Shown: piece by piece, positions 53,774 to 63,141 of the stretch | How positions within the stretch are numbered: position 1 is the first letter of the stretch | How the letters are laid out: each line of letters opens with the position of its first letter | NCBI RefSeq assembly: GCF_004364165.1 | Contig: NZ_SOAY01000011.1 | Span: 620,001-684,000, forward strand | Source: Maribacter spongiicola | Lineage (GTDB): Bacteria > Bacteroidota > Bacteroidia > Flavobacteriales > Flavobacteriaceae | Reading direction: 5' to 3' | DNA: 64,000 nt | Position numbers and translations under genes: made by a program | Notes under the pieces: model-generated | Told to the model about the DNA's origin: nothing | What the model saw: the letters and a program-made list of their open reading frames with translations, nothing else | Databases searched by the model: none

Positions 53774-54793
53774 TCAAGGGTCTAAAACTATTATGTGCAT
53801 AAACATGGTTTGAAAATTTTCTGCCGCGTTCAACTCTATATTCCGTAGTTTTTTAGACCAATCGCTTTCTATTAGTTTTTGGGCACATAAATTCATTGCA
53901 GAGGTAATACCAGCTTTGTATTTATAATGTACCTCAAATTCAGCAAATCGTTTATCTGTTTGTTCACCCAACACTTGATAGACTGGAGACTTTACTACCT
54001 CAATCAATATATTTTTCATATCTACAAGCAATGCATTATACTTCTCCATATGTGCTTTTGTGCCTATTATTTTTTCGTGCCCGACCACTACAAAATCAAA
54101 GTCATAGGTATTCATCAATAAATCGGGTAGACCAAATGCAAACATAGGATCTGAAGACTCTCCAAAATGAATCCAAGGTGCTGCATCTGGATGGAACATA
54201 TCTATAGCAATCAAGATTTTTTGTTTTGGTGCATACATAATAACATCTTGTTGCGAATGCCAATTTCTGCCCAAATCTTTCATCTCCAATGTGAATCCAC
54301 CGGTGGTAAGTGTAAACGTATCTGTCCAAGTAACATCAGGAGCCGGACGCATTGGGTCATTGGCGATTGCCATAAACTCAGCCACTTTTTTGTGTGCAAT
54401 AAGCTCAGCTGATTCTGGAAATAAATATGCTCCTTGTGAGTGATCTCGATGATGATGAGAATACACCACGTGTGTTATAGGTTTGTCAGTGACCTCTTTT
54501 ATTACTTCAATAACCGTTTGTGATAAAGCAGGTTTAGGGTCTACCACTACAACACCTTTTTTAGTAACGAAGAAGACCATATTATCAAAATCATTATGAA
54601 CAAAATAGGTGTCTTTAGCGACCTTGAAATAGTTGTACCCACGGTCCGGTAACGGTGTAAATACATAATCTCTAGTACTATATTTGGCGAGCACTTCGCT
54701 TTTAATTTGCTCATCTGTTTCTTGAGCAAATACGGTTACGCTAAACAGCAGTAAACAAAAGAAAGCAAATTTTATTATTTTCATAATTCTCAT
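53774..54793 (-). CDS. Secreted metallo-beta-lactamase-fold hydrolase
   Basis: The 339-residue protein has a signal peptide (cleavage after VFAQ) and the MBL zinc motif VVYSHHHRDHSQG (HxHxDH), a third His in GRNWHSQQD, Asp in IAIDMFHP and GHE near 240. The family is broad; lactonase, quinol or thioester hydrolase activity are options. Three bases separate it from the upstream GMC oxidoreductase gene, so the two enzymes may act in one pathway. Confidence 0.83.
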   Translation of the reverse strand: MRIMKIIKFAFFCLLLFSVTVFAQETDEQIKSEVLAKYSTRDYVFTPLPDRGYNYFKVAKDTYFVHNDFDNMVFFVTKKGVVVVDPKPALSQTVIEVIKEVTDKPITHVVYSHHHRDHSQGAYLFPESAELIAHKKVAEFMAIANDPMRPAPDVTWTDTFTLTTGGFTLEMKDLGRNWHSQQDVIMYAPKQKILIAIDMFHPDAAPWIHFGESSDPMFAFGLPDLLMNTYDFDFVVVGHEKIIGTKAHMEKYNALLVDMKNILIEVVKSPVYQVLGEQTDKRFAEFEVHYKYKAGITSAMNLCAQKLIESDWSKKLRNIELNAAENFQTMFMHIIVLDP

Positions 54794-54796
54794 TTT

Positions 54797-56377
54797 TTAA
54801 ATTTTTCTTATAAAATCTGCTGCTCTTTCGGCTATTAATACCGTAGGTGCCATAGTATGACCGCTTATTAGATTCGGGATTACAGATGCATCGGCAATTC
54901 TCAATTTTTCGATACCTCTAACTTGTAATTTGTTGTTAACCACAGCCAAAGGATCATCATCGTTACCCATTTTTGCAGTACCTACAGGGTGATAGATAGA
55001 TTCTGCTCTATTTCTAATATAGTCTTCAATTTCGGCATCGGTAGAATCGATACTTAAAGTAATGGTACTATGATCTGTAAATGGTTTTAATGCCTTTGAA
55101 TTGAAAAACTCCAATGCTTTTCTGATACCTTTGATATAAAGCTGTATATCCTCTTTATCTGATAAATAATTCGGATTTATTAATAGCGAATCTTTTGGAT
55201 CAGCCGATGCCAAATGAAGCGTACCTTTACTTTTTGGTTGTACCAAACCTATATCAATGTGGTAACCAGCATTTTTTGTTGGTTCTTTTCCCCATTCAAC
55301 AGGAGCATTGATATTGAACATCAACTCTAAATCTGCTACAGGAACATCTGGTGATGACTTAAAAAAAGAAGCACTGGTGTTTTCTAAAACCGATAGCGGA
55401 CCATAGCCCGTTTTACGCCATTCTTCTAATTGTTTTGGATCTTCTGCATTTGCACGAAGCGATACACCCACACCATCAGGAGCCGTAACCCCAATATCTG
55501 TACGTAAATGATCGGCAAGGTTTTCACCAACACCAGGCAAGTCTTTATGCACTTTAATATTTAAACTTTCTAAGTATGCTGCAGGACCAATACCTGATAA
55601 CATTAATATTTTAGGAGTCGCAAAAGTACCTGTACACAGAATAACTTCTTTGTTGGCTTTTATTGTTTGATATTTTCCATCTTTAAAGTACTCTACACCA
55701 ACAGCTTTGCCATTTTCGATAATTACCTTAGAAACAAATGCCTCAGTTTCAATGGATAAGTTAGAACGTAGTCGCGCACCATTAAGATAGTTGTGAATGG
55801 TATTATGTCTTGTTCCATTTTTATAGATACATTGCCAAACATCGAACCCTTCATTATTTTCTGCATTAAGGTCTTCGGTTGCCCCCAGTCCTAATTCTAA
55901 ACAGGCTTGCTTAAAGATTTGGGTCATGTAGGTGCCTTCTGGCGTTGTCTCTAATTTCATAGGTCCGTCGGCACCTCTGAATTCATTTGCACCACGGTCA
56001 CTATTTTCAATTTTTAGGTACCATTTTAAAATTGTTTCCCAATCCCAATCGGCAATATTCCAGCTATTGTAGTTAATTGCTGTACCTCTTGACCATGAAC
56101 CAATGTTTATTGCGGCCGAACCACCCATTACTTTTCCACGTGGTTGCATAAGTTTGCGTCCGTTTAATCCTTTTTGAGGTGTTGACATAAAACCCCAATT
56201 AGTATCTTCTGCCCACATTTGACCTACACCATTGACGTAGTTCATGGCTTCTTTTATATTTTCTTTTCCAGCTTCCAATATCACTACTGAATTTTCTGGA
56301 TTTTCTGTTAAACGTGTTGCTACAACAGGTCCTGCTGTACCGCCACCAACAACTATATAATCATATGCATTTTCCAT
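54797..56377 (-). CDS. GMC-family FAD-dependent oxidoreductase
   Basis: The 526-residue protein has the FAD loop DYIVVGGGTAGPVVATRL, the GMC signatures PRGKVMGGSAAINIG and CTGTFATPKILMLSGIGPAAYL, and the catalytic His in ESIYHPVGTAKMG. It resembles choline dehydrogenase-type alcohol oxidoreductases. Substrate unknown. It is followed closely by the MBL hydrolase gene. Confidence 0.9.
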   Translation of the reverse strand: MENAYDYIVVGGGTAGPVVATRLTENPENSVVILEAGKENIKEAMNYVNGVGQMWAEDTNWGFMSTPQKGLNGRKLMQPRGKVMGGSAAINIGSWSRGTAINYNSWNIADWDWETILKWYLKIENSDRGANEFRGADGPMKLETTPEGTYMTQIFKQACLELGLGATEDLNAENNEGFDVWQCIYKNGTRHNTIHNYLNGARLRSNLSIETEAFVSKVIIENGKAVGVEYFKDGKYQTIKANKEVILCTGTFATPKILMLSGIGPAAYLESLNIKVHKDLPGVGENLADHLRTDIGVTAPDGVGVSLRANAEDPKQLEEWRKTGYGPLSVLENTSASFFKSSPDVPVADLELMFNINAPVEWGKEPTKNAGYHIDIGLVQPKSKGTLHLASADPKDSLLINPNYLSDKEDIQLYIKGIRKALEFFNSKALKPFTDHSTITLSIDSTDAEIEDYIRNRAESIYHPVGTAKMGNDDDPLAVVNNKLQVRGIEKLRIADASVIPNLISGHTMAPTVLIAERAADFIRKI

Positions 56378-56449
56378 AAATTGTTCTTTTTAGAGTTAGA
56401 AGAAGATGGTGCTAATACCTTCTTTTAAAAATGTTTATTCTTCAGGCTA

Positions 56450-56839
56450 TTATGATTTGATTTTTGAAAAAGCAAAAATCTCGATCAAACACATGACACC
56501 ACCCATAATAGCGACTGGCATATTGCCTGCAATTAAATTATTTATAAGATCTAATCCGTCACTAACAATTCTTAGTAATAACACTAGTTTGATCATTGAA
56601 GAGTTATTTTTTACTAGAGCAAAAGCCGTTACCACTGCCGTTGCAACATTTCTAGAAAGAAAAAGCCCTAATGGTCCAGCCAAAGAAAGAGCTCCTGCAG
56701 CTAAAAGTGCCTCCCAAGTTTTTAGTAAAGCATCTGGTTTAAAATAACCTGCCAAGCTTGCAGATATGGTTATGAATGCTGTTATCCATAAATAAATCTT
56801 TATCCACCTTGGTATTGAAATTGTAACATGGTTTGTCAT
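56450..56839 (-). CDS. Four-helix membrane protein
   Basis: From the ATG at 56839 the protein has 129 residues with hydrophobic helices at about 12-30, 42-60, 62-80 and 98-123. An earlier in-frame ATG at 56956 would start inside the terminator at 56927 and adds a charged stretch, so I reject it. It precedes the GMC gene and may belong to the same unit. No family recognised. Confidence 0.65.
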   Translation of the reverse strand: MTNHVTISIPRWIKIYLWITAFITISASLAGYFKPDALLKTWEALLAAGALSLAGPLGLFLSRNVATAVVTAFALVKNNSSMIKLVLLLRIVSDGLDLINNLIAGNMPVAIMGGVMCLIEIFAFSKIKS

Positions 56840-56926
56840 TTTTTTTGGTTTTAGATATTTATAATTTAATTGATATTGCGTAATTAATTTTCTATAAAAT
56901 TTAGAATTAGACGTTTTTAAAAACAC

Positions 56927-56965
56927 AAAAAACTCTCGTAAATCTGTTTGACCCAAGAGTTTTTT
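56927..56965 (-). terminator. Rho-independent terminator after the duplicated lipoprotein gene
   Basis: A 10-bp stem AAAAAACTCT / AGAGTTTTTT encloses a 19-base loop; on the minus strand it is followed by TGTGTTTTT. It splits the block into two transcription units. Confidence 0.75.
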
Positions 56966-57010
56966 GCGTTAAAAAGCTAAGCGCTTAGACCTTATACTTT
57001 AAAAGACTTT

Positions 57011-58024
57011 TCAATTTAAAGTAATAGTAAAAGAGGCTCCTGGTTCAAATACAAATCCTTCTCCAATTTCTACAACTAAAATTGTATCAGAATCTATTCT
57101 AAGATTGACTGCAGGATCACTTGATGTGAAGCTTTCTACATTGTGTTCTAAACCAAAAGTGATATAATAACGATCAAACGAGCCCGCTTCAATAGTTCTA
57201 AAAAGAGAACCATAGTTAGGGTCACCTGCCTGAGCTACCAAAGTATACTCAATACTATTTTCGTTTACATCAACATCATACAACCCTAATAGATAAGCAG
57301 GAAATTCTACACCTTCTACAACTGTTGTTGTTGCCTCTAAAGAGCCAGCAGGAACTCCAAAAAGATCTTCTATTCTTTCTTCAACACCATCTGTAATTTC
57401 AATACCCTGAAAAGTATTTCTAATCGCTATACTTTCTCCATTTAAAATCTGAGGAGTCGTTGGCAAATCTTCACTTAATGTTATCGAAAATGATGCTCCA
57501 GGTTGAAATACAAATCCTTCTCCAATCTGAACAACCAAAACATTATCAGTATCAATTCTAAGATTTACAGAAGCATCACTAGATGAAAAGCTTTTAACAT
57601 TGTGTGCTTTATCAAAATTTAAATAATAACGATCAAAAGATCCAGCTTCAATGGTTCTGAAAAAATTAGCGTATGTAGCATCTCCTTCTTCTGCTGTCAT
57701 TTTGAAATCAATACTGTTTTCATTAATATCGACATCATACAATCCTAATAAATAAGATGGAAATTCTACACCATCTTCAACTATTGCTGTCCCAGACAAT
57801 TCTGCAGGGTCGGCATCTGGAAAAAATGCTTCGATGGGCACCTCAGCACCATCAGTAAATGCAGGTCCCACACCTCCTTGGAAAGTATTGGTTATACTAA
57901 CGCTCGTTCCCTTCTCAATTATAGGGCTTGCATTGTTATTATCATCATCATCACTACATGATACTAATGATATAGAAACTAGGGTAAGCAGTAAAAAACA
58001 GCTTGTTAATTTTATTTTTTTCAT
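57011..58024 (-). CDS. Surface lipoprotein with an internal duplication
   Basis: The 337-residue protein has lipobox LVSC (Cys23) followed by SDDDDNNN, which resembles the acidic export signal for surface lipoproteins in Bacteroidota. The rest is two tandem copies of about 135 residues sharing GVEFP-YLLGLYDVD-NENSI, FRTIEAGSFDRYY and IGEGFVF-PGASF-ITL. I do not recognise the domain. It follows the ABM/SnoaL lipoprotein gene by 34 bases and is ended by the terminator at 56927. Confidence 0.8.
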   Translation of the reverse strand: MKKIKLTSCFLLLTLVSISLVSCSDDDDNNNASPIIEKGTSVSITNTFQGGVGPAFTDGAEVPIEAFFPDADPAELSGTAIVEDGVEFPSYLLGLYDVDINENSIDFKMTAEEGDATYANFFRTIEAGSFDRYYLNFDKAHNVKSFSSSDASVNLRIDTDNVLVVQIGEGFVFQPGASFSITLSEDLPTTPQILNGESIAIRNTFQGIEITDGVEERIEDLFGVPAGSLEATTTVVEGVEFPAYLLGLYDVDVNENSIEYTLVAQAGDPNYGSLFRTIEAGSFDRYYITFGLEHNVESFTSSDPAVNLRIDSDTILVVEIGEGFVFEPGASFTITLN

Positions 58025-58058
58025 AAATTTTGTTTGAGTATTATTAATTTGATTTTAA

Positions 58059-59513
58059 TTAAAATTTGCCATTGGTATTTTTCCACTCAGATTTTGCAGG
58101 AATAGGTGCAATAACATCCCAGTGCTCTACTATTAAACCATCTTCTAATCTGAATAAATCGTAGTAAGCAGTGTGGTCTCCTTTACCAAATTTACCTTCG
58201 CTTACGCTTAGTACAAAGTTACCTTGACCTAGTACCATATGAAGATTGTCATACTCCATTACCAATCCGTTTTCTGCGAAGTACTTCATTGCAGCTCCAA
58301 AGCCATCTAAACCATCTGCAACAGCAGGGTTATGTTGAACGTATTCTTTAGGATTGATGTAACTAGCCACTTTATCCATTTGGTGACCTAATAATACATT
58401 CTCAATAAATCCTCTAACTACAGCTTTATTAGCTTCTGTTTTATCTAAATCTGATAGCGTAGTTGTACCGTCGAACTGAGTATGTCCGCTTGGGTTTGGT
58501 TTTTGAACCGGTAATAGATTATCCCAATGTTCTACGATTAGTCCGTCTTCGAATCTGAATATATCAAATGCAGCTTTTGGACCGAAAAAATCATATTCTG
58601 TATGTGTAAATACGTAATCTCCATCTTGAAAAGCACGAATAACATTTGCTTTAAATCCGCCTTCTGGAGCATTGTGCATTAGCTCACCAAAACCTTTTAA
58701 ACCATCTGCAACACCTAAATTGTGCTGAATATATTTATCTGGATTGATGTATGAAATTGGAGTTTGATCTCCCGTATTAAAACTGTTCAATAAAGCAACT
58801 ACTTTATCTTTATTCGTTAACGTAACGTTCTTTAAAGACGTTAAAGATTGATATCTAATCATATCGATACTTGACTGATCCATCATGCCCATAAATTCTT
58901 TGGCAACTGCAGCATTCATAAAATCTTGAATTACAGCATCTGAATGTGCTTTAGTATCCCAATAGGCAAGGGCAACTTGTTCACCAGCGTCATTTTTACC
59001 TGTAATGCGTTGTAAAAAGCCAGTTTGTTTTTCACTAAATTCTGGTCCGACTCTGTCATTAACTTTATTAAAAACTTCGACGTCAATACCGTCTTTTGTT
59101 TTAAAGGTCATTACCTCTGTAAAGGTGCTATTGCTTGCCGTAAATTCATCGGTTATGGTAAATCGTGACATCTTCATTGTTTCACCATCGATCATGTTGG
59201 CATAATTGGCAACAGATGCATCTGCCATAAACTTATCCATAGATGCTTTTGCATCTGCTAAAGATTTCCAATAAACCAATACAACATATCTACCTTGATC
59301 ATCTACACCACTTTGGCGTCTTATGTAACCAGGTTGTTTACTAGTAAATGTTTCTTCTATTTCGGCGTCCAGGGTGTTGAACTCTAATTCGCTTGCTGTA
59401 GTTTTTATATGGAAGCTAGTTACTTCTAATACAGTTTCAACTTTTTTGTCTTCATTATTACAACTAGCTATTGCCATTGTAAAAAGACTTAATGCTGCTA
59501 TTTTAATTTTCAT
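58059..59513 (-). CDS. Lipoprotein with two ABM-like and two SnoaL-like domains
   Basis: The 484-residue protein has lipobox IASC (Cys18). Two ferredoxin-like ABM-type halves follow (about 28-125 and 126-225; shared KQ-G-(I/L)-R and YW-(S/T) stretches), then two SnoaL/NTF2-like halves (about 230-360 and 361-484) with YIQHNLGVADG, YVQHNPAVADG and DGLIVEHWD. This four-domain fusion is unusual. ABM domains can bind heme or act on aromatic and quinone compounds; SnoaL folds act on cyclic ketones. It is first in its unit behind promoter B. Confidence 0.82.
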   Translation of the reverse strand: MKIKIAALSLFTMAIASCNNEDKKVETVLEVTSFHIKTTASELEFNTLDAEIEETFTSKQPGYIRRQSGVDDQGRYVVLVYWKSLADAKASMDKFMADASVANYANMIDGETMKMSRFTITDEFTASNSTFTEVMTFKTKDGIDVEVFNKVNDRVGPEFSEKQTGFLQRITGKNDAGEQVALAYWDTKAHSDAVIQDFMNAAVAKEFMGMMDQSSIDMIRYQSLTSLKNVTLTNKDKVVALLNSFNTGDQTPISYINPDKYIQHNLGVADGLKGFGELMHNAPEGGFKANVIRAFQDGDYVFTHTEYDFFGPKAAFDIFRFEDGLIVEHWDNLLPVQKPNPSGHTQFDGTTTLSDLDKTEANKAVVRGFIENVLLGHQMDKVASYINPKEYVQHNPAVADGLDGFGAAMKYFAENGLVMEYDNLHMVLGQGNFVLSVSEGKFGKGDHTAYYDLFRLEDGLIVEHWDVIAPIPAKSEWKNTNGKF

Positions 59514-59554
59514 AATATTCTATTTAATTTTTTAGTTAGTAATTTTTTACACTA

Positions 59555-59612
59555 CAAAATTAAAGGGAGACTACTCGTTTATGATAATCAAAATGATGCT
59601 AAGAATGGTAAA
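59555..59612 (-). promoter_or_regulatory. Candidate regulated promoter B: TAnnTTTG box plus 13-bp motif
   Basis: On the minus strand TAATTTTG (59562-59555) lies 41 bases before the ATG at 59513. TAAGAATGGTAAA (plus strand 59600-59612) lies 37 bases further upstream, the same spacing as in candidate A at 49881. The adjacent AraC-type gene at 59629 is the obvious candidate for the binding protein. Confidence 0.52.
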
Positions 59613-59628
59613 TGTGCGATTGTGTCAA

Positions 59629-60486
59629 TTATTTGTTTTTGAATGCTTTAGGAGATAATTGTACATTCTTTTTAAAAAATTTGGTAAAATTGGTCAGCTC
59701 ATCAAATCCTAATTCAAAAGCTATTTCCTTAAAACTTAAATCCGTACTGACAATGGCGCGTTTGGCTTCTAAAATGACATAGTTATCAATAAAAGTTTTG
59801 GCGGTATCTAAGGTAAATTCCTTTACTATTTCATTCAGGTTTTTAGTTGTAATAGAAAGCTTTTCAGCATAATCTTTTACGTTTCTTGTTTTCGTGTAGT
59901 TTAGTTCTACTAAATTTTTGAAAGCTATAAAATGGGGAAAGTTCTTGGAGTTATTTCGGACTGTAATCTCCTTATTTTCTCGTTCTAATCGTAATAAATA
60001 GAGATTAATTAATGATGCAACAATATTATTCTGAGCAAAAGAAATATTTTTTGCGAGTTCGTTATTTAATTGATCTATAAATATTTTATTACAAGCCTCA
60101 TTATCAGAAATAGGAGAGGTAATGTGGTAATTGTATAAATGTGAAATGATATTTATAGAAGATTTTGAGAAATGATGTATTACAAATTCTTCTGTAAATA
60201 TTACTAAATATCCTTCATAAGTGGCATTTTTTTGAAAAGCATGAACTTGTCCTTTTGCTAATCTAAGGACGCTGCCTTTTTTTAAGGTATAATCTTTTAA
60301 ATCTACCTGGTGTATACCGGTTCCCTTGGTAACTATTAATAAAGCAAAGAAATGAATTCTATGAGGTAGCCTAGGGTCGTGGTCTTCTATTTCTGGTAGT
60401 CTTTTAAAAAAATTGGTCAGATTTAAGCACTCGAAATTTTGTTCGTTTTCTGCATCTTGAAATGATATGTTGGGTATGTTTTTCAA
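59629..60486 (-). CDS. AraC-family transcriptional regulator
   Basis: The 285-residue protein begins at TTG 60486 (stop in frame at 60492, no nearby ATG). It has an N-terminal cupin-like domain (IHFFALLIVTKGTGIHQVDL, LRLAKGQVHAF) and two C-terminal helix-turn-helix motifs (VKDYAEKLSITTKNLNEIV and FKEIAFELGFDELTNFTKFF). It sits at the head of the minus-strand redox block and likely controls it through the motif at 59600 and 49926. Effector unknown. Confidence 0.88.
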   Translation of the reverse strand: MKNIPNISFQDAENEQNFECLNLTNFFKRLPEIEDHDPRLPHRIHFFALLIVTKGTGIHQVDLKDYTLKKGSVLRLAKGQVHAFQKNATYEGYLVIFTEEFVIHHFSKSSINIISHLYNYHITSPISDNEACNKIFIDQLNNELAKNISFAQNNIVASLINLYLLRLERENKEITVRNNSKNFPHFIAFKNLVELNYTKTRNVKDYAEKLSITTKNLNEIVKEFTLDTAKTFIDNYVILEAKRAIVSTDLSFKEIAFELGFDELTNFTKFFKKNVQLSPKAFKNK

Positions 60487-60504
60487 ACTTTAATTAAAAG
60501 AATT

Positions 60505-61077
60505 TCAATAACTAATAGTCAATTCTACTCTTTCCATGTCCCATGCAATATACATCACACCAACTCCTTTTTCTAAATCATCAAATTGAATAGAAAATTC
60601 TTCAACTGGCTGCTGGTTTTTTAAAACATGAGCACTTATTCTTAATACATCATTATTTACATCGTAGCTGTAATGACCCCAATGATCTATAGCGGTATTG
60701 AAAATGATTGTCCATTGTTCTTTAGTCGGTATTGCATACATAGAATACGTACCTTTTCTAAGTAATTTACCATCTATTTCTACATCTTTATAGACTTTGA
60801 TTTCTGTAGCTTCATTAGCACCTAAGCGCCATATTTCATTGTATTGGACCATATCACCAAAAACTTGTCGCCCGTTTTTTTGTGGTCTACTATAATCAAT
60901 TCTTAATGCAGGAGAATCAGGAAGATTTCTTTCTGGAGCAAATTTTATGTCATGGGCAAAATGGTCTGGTAAATAGACCCTATCTAACGGACTCTTATCT
61001 AACCCTCTAAATTCTTGAGCGAATCCAATGGTGGTAAATAAACTAGAAATGACAACTACAGCGATAAATCTTCTCAT
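60505..61077 (-). CDS. Secreted DUF2911 protein
   Basis: The 190-residue protein has a signal peptide (cleavage after GFAQ) and the DUF2911 core: IDYSRPQKNGRQVFG, YNEIWRLGANEATEI and GTYSMYAIPTKEQWTIIFN. The family has no known activity. It lies 18 bases before the AraC gene, so the two could be co-transcribed. Confidence 0.87.
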   Translation of the reverse strand: MRRFIAVVVISSLFTTIGFAQEFRGLDKSPLDRVYLPDHFAHDIKFAPERNLPDSPALRIDYSRPQKNGRQVFGDMVQYNEIWRLGANEATEIKVYKDVEIDGKLLRKGTYSMYAIPTKEQWTIIFNTAIDHWGHYSYDVNNDVLRISAHVLKNQQPVEEFSIQFDDLEKGVGVMYIAWDMERVELTISY

Positions 61078-61157
61078 ACTACTTTATATGTTGAATCTAT
61101 TGGTATGGGAATTTAAGAATTATCAGCGAATTATGAGATAATGCCTAGTAAATCTAT

Positions 61158-62147
61158 TTACTTTACTTCATTTGTCAACTCCTTATTATTCTTAAAAGCC
61201 TTTATATTATCAAGGGTTGTTATCGTTATTTGATCCATAGCTTCTTTAGTGAAATAAGCTTGATGCGAAGTAATTAATACATTCGGGAAACTTAATAACC
61301 TCAATATTTGCTCATCTTGAATAATATGTTCAGATAAATCTTCAAAAAATAAATTCTCTTCTTGCTCATATACATCTATACCTAAGTAGCCAATTTTTTT
61401 AGTAATAAGACCTTCGATAGCATCTGCAGTATTAATTAACGCACCACGACTAGTATTTATAATCATGACGCCTTCTTTCATTTCGGCAATTGAAGTTTTG
61501 TTGACTATATGTTTGGTGTGTTTATTTAGCGGACAATGAAGTGATACTATATCTGACCGTTTAAATACTTCTTCTAATGAAGCATATGTTACCCCCAATT
61601 CCAATAACTCTTGATTTTCGGCGACATCATAAGCAATAATATTACAACCGAAACCTTTAATTATTTTGCAAAAGGTAGCTCCAATTTGTCCTGCTCCGAT
61701 AACACCGACCGTTTTTTTATGCAGATTAAATCCGATGAGATTCTTTAGGGAAAAATTACCTTCTCTAACTCGGTTGTAAGCTTTATGTGTTTTTCTATTT
61801 AAGGTTAGTATTAGTGCTAATGCATGTTCTGCCACTGCCTCTGGCGAATACGCAGGTACTCTGACTACTTTTATGTTATGACTTTCAGCCGCTTCTAAAT
61901 CTACATTGTTATAGCCTGCACAGCGTAATGCTATTAATTTTACTCCATTAGCTGCCAAAACCTCAATAGTAGCTTTGTCTATAACATCATTTACAAAAAC
62001 ACAAACTACATCGCTATCTGTGGTAAGTTTAGCGGTATCTGAATTTAATGCAGTCTCATAAAATGAGAAGGTATATTGATGAGCGTCGTTATACTTTTCA
62101 AAGTATTCTTGGTCATAAGATTTTGTACTAAAAACAGCTATTTTCAT
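61158..62147 (-). CDS. ldhA: D-lactate dehydrogenase type 2-hydroxyacid dehydrogenase
   Basis: The 329-residue enzyme has the NAD loop GVIGAGQIG, Arg in INTSRGALINT, Glu in DVYEQEENLFFED and His in ITSHQAYFTKEA. The FFEDLS insertion and SHQAYFTKEA ending are typical of fermentative D-lactate dehydrogenases (LdhA). It reduces pyruvate to D-lactate with NADH. It is a lone gene. Confidence 0.9.
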   Translation of the reverse strand: MKIAVFSTKSYDQEYFEKYNDAHQYTFSFYETALNSDTAKLTTDSDVVCVFVNDVIDKATIEVLAANGVKLIALRCAGYNNVDLEAAESHNIKVVRVPAYSPEAVAEHALALILTLNRKTHKAYNRVREGNFSLKNLIGFNLHKKTVGVIGAGQIGATFCKIIKGFGCNIIAYDVAENQELLELGVTYASLEEVFKRSDIVSLHCPLNKHTKHIVNKTSIAEMKEGVMIINTSRGALINTADAIEGLITKKIGYLGIDVYEQEENLFFEDLSEHIIQDEQILRLLSFPNVLITSHQAYFTKEAMDQITITTLDNIKAFKNNKELTNEVK

Positions 62148-62228
62148 AAAAATTCAATCGGTAAATTATTAAGGAATTAAGTTAATTAATGGAACCTAAA
62201 ATTTTATGACAATTATCAGGTTTGTAAT

Positions 62229-62957
62229 TTATGTTTTCGGGTCTCTTCTAAACAATTCAATCAAGTCAAATACTAGTACACAAAAAACAACCCAAATAAA
62301 TCCGGCAATGAACCCGCCTGCGATATCCGAAGGAAAATGGACTCCTAAATATATTCTGCTAATGCCAATACTTAAAATAATTGTTATTAAAACGATAATC
62401 AATACATATTTCATCACCTTCTGAATATTGAACTTGGTAACTAAAAAAATTAGAAATCCGTAGAAAGCCATTGCACTCATAGCATGTCCGCTAGGGTAAC
62501 TTAATGTTTCTACAGAAACCAAGTGTTCTATGCCCGGTCTTGCACGATCAATAAAACGTTTTAACATCATATTAGAAACGGTAGCCAACGCCAAAACCAA
62601 GGTCGCTTGAACAACATATTTCCAACGTTTAAAGACGATAAGAGAAACTAATAGAAAAATACTCAACACTATTAAATAACCATAGGTATCACCAATATTG
62701 GTCATAAACTTAAAGTAAGATGTTAAGCTCGGTGAGCGATGAGAAATTACGTAATCCGTAATCGCAGTGTCGTAGTAAGCAAGCGTTTCTGTCTTCAAGG
62801 TATCTGTTAATTCTATAAATAAATTTATGCCTACAACAACTATGATCAAAGCTACAATAACTGTAATTACATAAGGTAAGGTAGTATTGTACTGGTTTAA
62901 TTTACTCGCTAAAAATTCACGTAGCGACTTTATAAATGTAAAAAGGGATTGTTTCAT
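62229..62957 (-). CDS. PAP2-family membrane phosphatase
   Basis: From the ATG at 62957 the protein has 242 residues; an ATG at 63017 would add 20 basic residues. About six membrane helices carry the phosphatase motifs KRFIDRARP, YPSGHAMS and SRIYLGVHFPSD. The family removes phosphate from lipid substrates such as phosphatidic acid, undecaprenyl-pyrophosphate or phosphatidylglycerophosphate. Substrate not told by sequence. Confidence 0.88.
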   Translation of the reverse strand: MKQSLFTFIKSLREFLASKLNQYNTTLPYVITVIVALIIVVVGINLFIELTDTLKTETLAYYDTAITDYVISHRSPSLTSYFKFMTNIGDTYGYLIVLSIFLLVSLIVFKRWKYVVQATLVLALATVSNMMLKRFIDRARPGIEHLVSVETLSYPSGHAMSAMAFYGFLIFLVTKFNIQKVMKYVLIIVLITIILSIGISRIYLGVHFPSDIAGGFIAGFIWVVFCVLVFDLIELFRRDPKT

Positions 62958-63141
62958 GAAACGCACTATTTGTTTAGCCGTAAACATAGCTTTTATTGGA
63001 TAAAAGTAGTGTTTCAAATAAATTGATAACTGACTCGATTGAGTTAATACCGATATTTTAAATCAGGTAACCTAGTTTTCAAATTTGGAGAGGTATACCT
63101 TGAACCCTTATCTTTATACGATAATAGAATTGTTAGAAATT

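Noticed and set aside
56406..56747. Plus-strand open frame opposite the four-helix protein
   Set aside because: Shadow of the minus-strand gene, which has membrane-helix periodicity.
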